64,000 bases of DNA from NCBI GenBank assembly GCA_964639255.1, contig CAZXDP010000005.1:1-64000 (forward strand), given 5' to 3'. Position 1 is the first letter of the stretch. Every line of letters starts with the position of its first letter. The notes below the pieces were generated by a model. It was not told the DNA's origin. It did no database searches and saw only the letters and a program-made list of their open reading frames with translations. This document shows positions 16,301 to 22,067 of the stretch, piece by piece. Position numbers and translations under genes: made by a program. Source of the DNA: NZQO01 sp964639255 (GTDB lineage: Bacteria; Bacteroidota; Bacteroidia; Flavobacteriales; Flavobacteriaceae).

Positions 16301-16652
16301 AGGAGCCCCAGAGAAAGCCCGGGAGGTGTACCATTCTGTGGTGAAAATTTACCAGGAGAAGTTACAGTATTACAGCGGTCTCAAAGTGAACAGACAGTAC
16401 CCCATTGCCGATGAGATTATCAGTACCATGGAGCGCTACCGAAGCCTGGTGGACATCGCCATCGTGATGGACGAAGAATCTTTTGCCCGTGAGGAAGCGC
16501 AGAAATTTAACGACTACATTAGACTGTTCCGTCATTTCTACAATACCAATGAAGGGGTAGATGTTGAACAAAAATTGCAACAGGATGATACCGCCGAAAT
16601 TTTTCAAGATACGTTGACCGAAGAAGTGATTGAGGCCATAGAAGAGTATTGA
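13356..16652 (+). CDS. DUF2723 family integral membrane protein, GT-C glycosyltransferase-like
   Basis: 1,098 residues. The N-terminal half is polytopic, with about eight hydrophobic segments in residues 15-330 and more near 540-660. The early motif SFWDAGEYITTA...GHPPGAPLY (about 36-58) is a hallmark of DUF2723, a family with the GT-C fold related to protein O-mannosyltransferases. The acidic pair in DAGEY would then be the catalytic/metal site in the first periplasmic loop. The C-terminal half is soluble, with aromatic-rich regions and helical repeat-like stretches. The family likely transfers a lipid-linked sugar to protein or glycan in the periplasm, but the substrate is unknown. Its stop TGA overlaps the ATG of the deacetylase gene by one base, which implies coupling. 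Confidence 0.85.
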   Translation: MGSFNYNAWNNILGWTVFAIALLTYWLTVEPTASFWDAGEYITTASNLEVGHPPGAPLYQLLGAFFSIFAMEATNIALTINLMSVFASAFTILFMFWSLTILIQKVVEIQEAITKNIQIAILGSAAVGSLAFAFTDSFWFNAVEAEVYAMANFLLAILFYAALRWEREMNTPRGDRWVILISFIIGLSFGVHFMALLTIPAIGFLYFFKNYQKITVKNFIVALIVTVAVLLFIFKLLLPMTMKFFSASEIFFVNTVGLPFNSGTIIAALLFIALFYFGLKRTRKKNYVQLNTLLLCILFIFIGFSSWLMLPVRANAGTVINENNPNNARELLAYYNREQYPETHLFYGPQFTEVYAGIDDDNPYKDEKPKYEKDEEKGKYVIVNNFKNAAPNYDDDHKVAFPRMWSLEHAANYLNYTNGLEFSIKPDYTGEPRLVEEVSRFREAYNKGVVEADDYHAFLKDFGPFLDVQPPTFWQNMQFMFQHQFGYMYWRYFMWNFAGRQDDVQGQGDDLHGNWLSGIDFIDAIRLGSQENLPSDVASNKARNTYYFLPLILGIMGIVFQAKKDPKNFWVLLVFFLFTGLALKIYLNERPFEPRERDYALVGSFYVFAMWIGFGVYALYDMAREYITPKVALPLVLGVTTLAAPVLLATQNWDDHDRSNRYTAQSMAKMYLDSVDENAILFTIGDNDTFALWYAQGIEGYRQDVRIINTSLFATDWYIDDMKKKAYTSDPIPSQLTHDKYSYGTRDYVIYQKTTKDTVDIKTWMNFVADDSPATKVEMQSGQKINIFPSKVISIPVDKEAVLRNGIVAAEDADKIVDSVYINLKSDIVYKNKLLMLDIIANNNWERPIYFSGGSFEDEAYLHMKDYLQLDGVVYKLVPIKTPLDKRNPFDMGRIDTEKMYDIVMKWDWGNSGSPDIYHDTETRRNGITYRSNLARLAEALLNEGKKEKAENVLDLAMEKMPVKYFEYYSLLEPYVLGFYEVGAPEKAREVYHSVVKIYQEKLQYYSGLKVNRQYPIADEIISTMERYRSLVDIAIVMDEESFAREEAQKFNDYIRLFRHFYNTNEGVDVEQKLQQDDTAEIFQDTLTEEVIEAIEEY

Positions 16653-17272
16653 TGATGTGGGTTACAACGCCCAAGTTGCTGCGCTGGGTTTATCCCAAGC
16701 GAATTTGGGATTTTCCTGAATGCGACCGGGTGCACCTAACTTTTGACGATGGCCCCATCCCCGAGGTGACCCCGTGGGTGCTAGACCTGCTGAAGGCGCA
16801 GGGCGTAAAAGCAACCTTTTTTTGCATAGGCGACAATATCCGCAAGCATCCAGAAATCTTTTCGCGCATTCTTGCCGAAGGCCATACGGTGGGCAACCAT
16901 ACCCAAAATCACCTCAACGGCTGGAAGACCCCTACTAAATTGTACTTGGAAAATGTGATGGCCGCCGAAAGCCAGATGCTGGAAGCAGGCTTAAGGGAAC
17001 AAACCGAAAGGCGGAAACTTTTTAGACCCCCTTACGGAAGAATAACCCACCGCCAAGCCCGCGCGTTGAATGCAATGGGCTATGATATAATAATGTGGAC
17101 CGTGCTGAGCTATGATTTTGATGCTTCTATTTCCCCACTGCAATGCTACCAAAATGTATCTCAAAACCTATCGCCAGGGACAATCGTTGTGTTTCACGAT
17201 AGCCTAAAGGCAGAAAAAAACCTTCGGTATGTTTTACCGAAGGTTTTGGAACAATATTATAGTATTTTTTAA
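16652..17272 (+). CDS. Polysaccharide deacetylase (NodB/CE4 family)
   Basis: 206 residues from the ATG at 16652, which shares a base with the preceding stop (TGATG); a TTG one codon earlier is an alternative. CE4 motifs are intact. TFDDGP (30-35) supplies the catalytic base and a metal Asp, NHTQNH gives metal ligands His83 and His87, RPPYGR is at 125-130, and the last His is in FHDS near 184. It should remove N-acetyl groups from a GlcNAc-containing polymer or glycan in a metal-dependent way. No signal peptide is evident, so cytoplasmic or membrane-peripheral action is possible. Coupled to the DUF2723 gene, which hints at a shared glycan pathway. The 3' end carries a terminator hairpin and its stop overlaps the stop of the convergent gene. 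Confidence 0.92.
   Translation: MMWVTTPKLLRWVYPKRIWDFPECDRVHLTFDDGPIPEVTPWVLDLLKAQGVKATFFCIGDNIRKHPEIFSRILAEGHTVGNHTQNHLNGWKTPTKLYLENVMAAESQMLEAGLREQTERRKLFRPPYGRITHRQARALNAMGYDIIMWTVLSYDFDASISPLQCYQNVSQNLSPGTIVVFHDSLKAEKNLRYVLPKVLEQYYSIF
17210..17247 (-). terminator. Intrinsic terminator placed inside the deacetylase coding end
   Basis: The arms 17217-17229 and 17235-17247 (AAAACCTTCGGTA and its complement) form a perfect 13-bp stem with a 5-nt loop. On the minus strand it is followed by seven Ts, 22 nt after the stop of the convergent 17269-18708 gene. On the plus strand it lies within the last 20 codons of the deacetylase and ends with four Ts. Confidence 0.8.
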
Positions 17273-18708
17273 TTAACGAGTAAGTTGTAGGAGGTCACTA
17301 ATAATTGTTCACTACCCGTCGAAAGTTTCTGTACCCATATTTCAATATATTCGTCTTTGTTCACACTTACAGTACCGATAACTGGAACAGACTGCCTTTG
17401 GTTAGTTTGCAAAACGTCGATAATAACTTCAGTACCTGTAACCATTGTGCCATTCTTATATATTGAAAAAGCAAAACGAGTTCCTGAAGTTGCGGTAAAT
17501 GAGATGCTGGCAAAGACATTTAAAGCTCTTCTTCCCTCGCCTTTGTAAACAAGACGATTTTCACTGTTGACCCCAGTGCCCTCAGCAGTCCTAAAAAGTC
17601 TGATTCCATCTGTGTTAACTGGTAATTTAAATGCAGAAGTATTAGTCACATTCACTACGCTCGAAGAATTATAGTAGAGATTTCCTGTAGCCACGTCATC
17701 GCTTTCCCTAGGAATACCCGGAGCATTCACAGTCCAGGAATTAGAAAAGTTATAGCCAGTATATGTGTTAGCCGCGGTGTATTCGTTAACATAACCAGTT
17801 GTATTGGAAGTTGATCCGTTAAAAACAGTTCCCAACAAAACTCCTTTACCAACATTAGGATTCGAGCTAACGTCTATCGCTATGTCCGAGCCATCCACTG
17901 TGCTGAAGCCGCTTACCTTTTCAATGAGTCCGAACGACCCTGTAAACGTTTCAAAAGTGCCTCCATTGGAGGCCAACCAGGCTTGATTGTTCAACAATAA
18001 ATTATCAATAGAAGTATACGTGATGCCACTACTGTTTCCTAAAAATTGTACAATATTCCCAAAATAGAGGCCAACATTTGCAATAGACCCAACGCTGGGG
18101 AAATTTGCCACAATTGTATTTTGAACAAGAAGCGAAGAACCTCCTGTTATTGCAAAAGCAGAACCGCCGCCGGTAAGAGTTACGTTGCGAATACTTCCAC
18201 CTGTTGTTCCTTGAAAGATAGGTCCAGAGGCCCTTGTTAAAATATCTTCATTCGCATCCAATCCAGATACGTAAGCGTTGTTTAAGTCGATGGGCGCGGT
18301 TAAGTTTATCGTTCCATTGATCTCATACAAGGTATTCGCATTAAGCAAGTACTTACTGCCGCCTCCAGCAGTCAGCTCTGGAGCCAAATCGGCCGCCGAT
18401 TTTACCAGCTTGTAATTGTTCCGCTTGTCGGCCACAGCATTGTTGAGCTTAGTCCACGAACTGGTAGTGTTACTGTAGAAAAAGAAGGCGTCGGCATCGG
18501 TATCGAACACCAAAAGTGATTCCGCCGGACTCGCAATAGCATTTCGCTGTGCCGTGGTCATTCGAGGCGCCAACAATCCTTTGGTAGTAGATTGAATGTC
18601 GAGCATAGAAGATGCCTCTGGCGTTACAGTTCCGATGCCCACTTGAGCCGAAGAAAAAGAGAAAATAACAAATACGGCAAATACCGTGAGTAGGTAATTA
18701 GGTTTCAT
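17269..18708 (-). CDS. Exported surface-type protein with flavobacterial head motif, function unknown
   Basis: 479 residues from the ATG at 18708. Longer starts are possible, but MKPNYLLTVFAVFVIFSFSSAQ is a clear signal peptide. After cleavage comes VGIGTVTPEASSMLDIQ, then TTKGLLAPRMTTAQRNAI and SLLVFDTDADAFFFY, a head common to secreted flavobacterial proteins that often carry tail-fibre-like or repeat regions. The middle is rich in Thr, Ser, Gly and Asn with short beta-rich repeats (about 110-350). The C-terminal part (about 360-479) looks like a compact beta domain with VIGTVSVNKDEYIEIWVQ, similar in style to collagen/TNF-like trimeric heads. I see no T9SS C-terminal sorting domain. Likely an extracellular or outer-membrane-associated adhesin or structural protein. 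Confidence 0.75.
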   Translation of the reverse strand: MKPNYLLTVFAVFVIFSFSSAQVGIGTVTPEASSMLDIQSTTKGLLAPRMTTAQRNAIASPAESLLVFDTDADAFFFYSNTTSSWTKLNNAVADKRNNYKLVKSAADLAPELTAGGGSKYLLNANTLYEINGTINLTAPIDLNNAYVSGLDANEDILTRASGPIFQGTTGGSIRNVTLTGGGSAFAITGGSSLLVQNTIVANFPSVGSIANVGLYFGNIVQFLGNSSGITYTSIDNLLLNNQAWLASNGGTFETFTGSFGLIEKVSGFSTVDGSDIAIDVSSNPNVGKGVLLGTVFNGSTSNTTGYVNEYTAANTYTGYNFSNSWTVNAPGIPRESDDVATGNLYYNSSSVVNVTNTSAFKLPVNTDGIRLFRTAEGTGVNSENRLVYKGEGRRALNVFASISFTATSGTRFAFSIYKNGTMVTGTEVIIDVLQTNQRQSVPVIGTVSVNKDEYIEIWVQKLSTGSEQLLVTSYNLLVN

Positions 18709-18785
18709 AACTTGGGGAGTTGTGAGGTTAATACTAAAACAATAATACTGAAAGGATTGCCTACGTGGCATCCCTAAAAACTGCG

Positions 18786-18793
18786 CGAATATA
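18786..18793 (-). promoter_or_regulatory. Possible -7 element for the 17269-18708 gene
   Basis: Minus-strand TATATTCG differs from TAnnTTTG at one base and would give a leader of about 70 nt. No TTG box. The rest of the 18709-18959 spacer is AT-rich and shows nothing I can name. Confidence 0.3.
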
Positions 18794-18959
18794 TACACGT
18801 TGGCGTATAAATTACACATTTAAACGTTAATTTTTAAATTTTTTGTAAGAATTTTTTTAAGGTCGCTATAAGATAGCTCCTTAGAAAGAGTGTAATTATT
18901 GTGAGGCTCACAAAATGGAGGGACGAAGCGGAAAAAATTGTGGAAATTAGAAACGTTTG

Positions 18960-19256
18960 TTACACGTATTCCTTTATCAAGCCAATTAAGGTATTTGCAT
19001 CTTGCTCCCCGCTCTGGCGCCATTTCATTTCGCCATTTTTGTAGATCATCAACGTGGGAAGCCCTTTTACGCGCAACGCTTCGGCAAGCTCTTGGTTTTT
19101 ATCAACATCTATTTTGATGACACGCGCTTTGTCGCCCAGGGCTGCGGCTACATCCCGAAGTACCGGATGCATCGTGTTGCTGGCATCGTCCCACTCTGCG
19201 TAGAAGTCCAAAAGGACAGGGACTTTTGTTTCAATTAATTCTCCAAATTTAGACAT
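18960..19256 (-). CDS. Thioredoxin-like protein lacking the CxxC active site
   Basis: 98 residues with a thioredoxin fold pattern. VLLDFYAEW marks the strand before the active site, helix MHPVLRDVAAALG follows, then VIKIDVDKN, the cis-proline loop GLPTLMIY and KNGEMKW. Where WCGPC should stand the sequence reads WDDAS, so both redox cysteines are replaced (Asp and Ser) and the protein has no cysteine at all. It cannot work as a dithiol oxidoreductase. It may be a chaperone-like, scaffolding or binding protein. My recollection is that flavobacteria keep this variant widely, which would argue against decay. It follows the metallophosphoesterase by 54 nt on the same strand. Confidence 0.85.
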   Translation of the reverse strand: MSKFGELIETKVPVLLDFYAEWDDASNTMHPVLRDVAAALGDKARVIKIDVDKNQELAEALRVKGLPTLMIYKNGEMKWRQSGEQDANTLIGLIKEYV

Positions 19257-19310
19257 CTACCTAAAGTATTTCGTGAACAATTGTTATACAAATATAGCAT
19301 TTCCCGTTTA

Positions 19311-20537
19311 TTATGCGAGTTGGCGCCTTTTTTTCAGTTTAATAACCGTAATCTCCGGCCAGATGCCTACCCTACCCGGATAGCCCAAATATCCGAAACC
19401 GCGGTTCACATTCAGGTAGCGACCCAACTCTTCATAGATGCCCGCCCAATTTTCATATCGGTATTTTACCGGGCTCCACTTAATCCATCCGGGAATTTCG
19501 ATGCCAAACTGCATCCCGTGCGTATGGCCGCTCAAGGTAAGCTGGAAGTGCTTTGGGTCTTGCTTTACCTTTGCTTGCCAGTGTGATGGATCGTGGCTTA
19601 GCAGTATCTTGAAATCGTCTTTGGTCAATCCTACGGTAGCGCGTTCCAAATCGCCCGCTTTCTTAAAGCCGCCTTCGCCCCAATTCTCTACGCCTACCAA
19701 TGAGATTCGACTTTCGCTACGGTGTATGTGAGCGTGTTCGTTTAGAAGAAGGTTCCATCCCATTTCCCGTTGTATCTTCTTCAGCTTGCCCAAGTTTTCC
19801 TCCTTGGCCGTTTGGCTTTCCCAATTTACATAATCCCCGTAATCGTGATTGCCCAGTACAGAATACACGCCGTCCTTAGCCTGCAATGTTCCGAAAAGGT
19901 CTTTCCACCGGTCCATTTCGGCAGCCACATTGTTTACCAAATCGCCTGTAAATACGATAATATCGCTTTGCTGTTTGTTAATGAGGTTTACGGCGTATTC
20001 AATTTTATGGGCATTATCAAAACTGCCGCTATGGATGTCGCTTATTTGTGTTAGGGTGTAACCGTCAAACTCATCGGGCAGATCGTCGAACTCCAAGGCG
20101 TATTTCAGCACCTTATAATTGTACTTTCCGCGGTACATTCCATAGAGTAAGGATGCAAACGGTATGGCGGCCAAACCTAAGGCAACAGTACTTATAAACT
20201 TTCTGCGCGAGGGCATATAGAAACCTTCGTCGCTTCCCCCTATCTTTGAGAACAGGCCTACAAAAAGCCGAACGATATCTTCTCCGAACATGAAAACCAC
20301 GATGATAAGTTTTGGTACCAGCAGCACGAGGAAGAAACCAAAAACGTACATGCTGCCAGGGGCCATCACCCGTTTGGTCTCGCTAAAATTGAGCTGATAG
20401 ATCAAGGCGGCGAGTACCGCAACAGAAAAGAAAATGTAGCCGGCATATAACCAACCGTTGCGGGTGAGGGTGCGAATCGCTTGAAACGCATATAGGTCTA
20501 TTAAAATGTAAATAACAATGAAAATAATCCAGCGCAT
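19311..20537 (-). CDS. Membrane-anchored metallophosphoesterase (calcineurin-like, YkuE/YaeI type)
   Basis: 408 residues. About four hydrophobic segments fill residues 1-105, followed near 110-130 by another membrane stretch after the PSRRKFIS sequence. The catalytic domain starts near 145. Metal-ligand motifs are all present: QISDIHSGSFD (D-x-H), FTGDLVNN (GD), LGNHDYG (GNHD), LLSHDP (H) and LSGHTHG (GHxH). It hydrolyses phosphomono- or diesters at the membrane. Related proteins act on UDP-diacylglucosamine-like lipids or are general, so the substrate is open. A minus-strand TATCTTTA element (20562-20569) and a 12-bp palindrome CTTCTTAAGAAG (20546-20557) lie in the leader. Confidence 0.92.
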   Translation of the reverse strand: MRWIIFIVIYILIDLYAFQAIRTLTRNGWLYAGYIFFSVAVLAALIYQLNFSETKRVMAPGSMYVFGFFLVLLVPKLIIVVFMFGEDIVRLFVGLFSKIGGSDEGFYMPSRRKFISTVALGLAAIPFASLLYGMYRGKYNYKVLKYALEFDDLPDEFDGYTLTQISDIHSGSFDNAHKIEYAVNLINKQQSDIIVFTGDLVNNVAAEMDRWKDLFGTLQAKDGVYSVLGNHDYGDYVNWESQTAKEENLGKLKKIQREMGWNLLLNEHAHIHRSESRISLVGVENWGEGGFKKAGDLERATVGLTKDDFKILLSHDPSHWQAKVKQDPKHFQLTLSGHTHGMQFGIEIPGWIKWSPVKYRYENWAGIYEELGRYLNVNRGFGYLGYPGRVGIWPEITVIKLKKRRQLA

Positions 20538-20654
20538 ACCTTATTCTTCTTAAGAAGCGCCTAAAGATACTGTGTTTTAGATTGGTTGGTTTCCAATTTG
20601 CTTTTTTTTTAACTGTTTTCACGGGGGGCATCGAACAATTTTTTACATTGGGGT

Positions 20655-21650
20655 ATGAAACGGAGAAGGTTTTTGGAAAAAAGCGCTGTAAGCGGCCTTA
20701 GCATTCTTTTTCTTCCATGGGCGGATGTTCTGGAAGCAACAACTAAATCTTCGACTAATACCCGTATTATGAAAACCTCTTCTAAAACCCCTCCTACAGC
20801 TATATGCACTTGGGCCTTCGCAAAAGCCTCCTTAACGGCGGGCAAGGCACTCGAGGCCGGTATGCCTGCACTCGATGCAGTCGTGGAGGGCGTCTCTGTG
20901 GAAGAGGCCAATTTAAAAAATACGACGGTAGGTAAAGGAGGCACACCCGACCGCGAGGGTAATGTGACGCTCGATGCCTGCGTCATGGCTCCAAACGGAG
21001 ATTGCGGTGCAGTAGTATGTGTTGAGAATATTACGCACGTAGCGGCACTTGCCAAAATCGTAATGGAAAAAACGCCGCACGTTATGCTCGCTGCCCAAGG
21101 GGCGGAAGCTCTTGCTTACGCTCACGGATTTAAAAAAGAAAAATTGCTCACCGAAAGCGCAAAAAAACAGTGGGAAGAATGGTTGAAAACCAGCGAGTAC
21201 AAACCAATTATCAATATCGAAAATCACGATACCATCGGTATGCTCGCAATCGATTCAAACGGTGACATAGCGGGGGCGTGCAGTAGCTCTGGTCTTTCCT
21301 ATAAGATGAAAGGCCGAGTAGGCGATTCGCCCATTATTGGCAGCGGCCTTTTTGTGGATAATGAAATTGGTGGCGCGGTTGCTACAGGTATGGGCGAGGA
21401 AATTATGAAAACGGTGGGCAGTTTTCTCATTGTTGAGCTTATGCGCCAGGGCCATACCCCCCAACAGGCCTGCGAAGAGGCTGTGCATCGCATTACCAGT
21501 AGAAATCCAAACTACAGAAATTTTCAAGTGGCTTATATCGCTTTGAACAAAGCGGGCGAAATGGGGGCCTATTGCATTCACGCCGGTTTTTCAATGATGC
21601 ATTATTCAGAGGGCAACAACCGACAGGTATCGGCGCGCAGCGTGCTCTAA
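20655..21650 (+). CDS. N4-(beta-N-acetylglucosaminyl)-L-asparaginase (glycosylasparaginase)
   Basis: 331 residues. This Ntn-hydrolase cleaves the GlcNAc-Asn bond of glycoasparagines. The precursor self-cleaves before the nucleophile Thr193 in ENHDTIGM. Substrate-loop motifs GRVGDSPIIGSGLFVDNE (core GRVGDSPIIG) and ATGMGEEIM are intact. The N-terminus MKRRRFLEKSAVSG with a hydrophobic stretch looks like a twin-arginine type signal, so it is probably exported. It would help recycle N-linked glycopeptides scavenged from eukaryotic matter, as in Elizabethkingia. It is divergent from the metallophosphoesterase, and the following spacer to polA holds hairpins. Confidence 0.93.
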   Translation: MKRRRFLEKSAVSGLSILFLPWADVLEATTKSSTNTRIMKTSSKTPPTAICTWAFAKASLTAGKALEAGMPALDAVVEGVSVEEANLKNTTVGKGGTPDREGNVTLDACVMAPNGDCGAVVCVENITHVAALAKIVMEKTPHVMLAAQGAEALAYAHGFKKEKLLTESAKKQWEEWLKTSEYKPIINIENHDTIGMLAIDSNGDIAGACSSSGLSYKMKGRVGDSPIIGSGLFVDNEIGGAVATGMGEEIMKTVGSFLIVELMRQGHTPQQACEEAVHRITSRNPNYRNFQVAYIALNKAGEMGAYCIHAGFSMMHYSEGNNRQVSARSVL

Positions 21651-21783
21651 GATACCTTTCTAAAGCAATAATGAAGCCAAACTATCTTGCCCAAACTACG
21701 TATAAGTACGTATTTTATCAAGTATTGCACTGTTCGCACTCTATTTTTCCCATATTTTTATTACTTTAGCGCTACATAAGTAG

Positions 21784-21850
21784 GTTGATCAGCCATTGGC
21801 TGACCGATCAAATTTGGGGCGAAAAGTCACCACAACTGTGGTGGCTTTTC
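21784..21850 (+). ncRNA. Two-hairpin element: terminator or small RNA candidate
   Basis: The first hairpin has the outer arms TTGATC/GATCAA and the inner arms AGCCA/TGGCT with a GACC bulge on the 3' side (21785-21811). Eleven nt later a second hairpin, 21822-21834 with 21837-21849, has about 13 pairs (AAAAG..CACCACA) and ends in TTTTC. The second could be the terminator of the glycosylasparaginase unit, though it is 170 nt after the stop. Together they could also be the body and terminator of a small RNA. In the surrounding 21651-21780 I see only a weak repeat TACGTA-TAAG-TACGTA (21697-21712). Confidence 0.45.
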
Positions 21851-21933
21851 TTATTTCCAGCACCTTCAACACTTCAATCTGAACTCGTGTTGTTATTTTA
21901 TCGAGAAACCCTCTATTTTTCCTCGCTAATTTT

Positions 21934-21941
21934 TACTTTTG
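21934..21941 (+). promoter_or_regulatory. Bacteroidota-type -7 element for polA
   Basis: TACTTTTG matches TAnnTTTG. It would start a transcript near 21948 with a leader of about 120 nt. The -33 TTG is not evident. Confidence 0.45.
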
Positions 21942-21954
21942 AAAAGAAGACTCG

Positions 21955-22041
21955 GTGACTGTTCCGTCGCGAACAAACCAATCCTTCCCAACGGTGCGAA
22001 ACAAGCATTGTATTTGGAAGGAAGATTATTACCACAGTCAC
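21955..22041 (+). ncRNA. Candidate structured 5' leader of polA
   Basis: An 8-bp perfect helix GTGACTGT (21955-21962) with ACAGTCAC (22034-22041) encloses a nested helix CCTTCC (21983-21988) with GGAAGG (22016-22021). Inside that, CAA/TTG and TGC/GCA pairs are capped by a GAAACAA loop. It lies between the promoter element and the polA ATG at 22068. No known RNA family is recognised. Confidence 0.4.
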
Positions 22042-22067
22042 GATTAATAGAACTTCAAAAACAATAT

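Noticed and set aside
18820..19023. Small minus-strand frame overlapping the 3' end of the thioredoxin-like gene
   Set aside because: Overlaps the real gene in another frame; no start context or recognisable sequence.
20546..20557. 12-bp palindrome CTTCTTAAGAAG in the metallophosphoesterase leader as an operator
   Set aside because: Short, AT-rich and likely by chance in this composition; noted in the gene entry but not claimed as regulatory.
21955..22041. SRP RNA in the polA leader, suggested by GGAAGGAAG
   Set aside because: The GGAA tetraloop is not closed by the needed CC/GG pair and the conserved internal-loop bases are missing.
21939..22067. Longer polA beginning at TTG 21939
   Set aside because: The 43 extra residues do not resemble DNA polymerase I and the start would overlap the promoter box; MASQKRLFLLDAY at 22068 is canonical.
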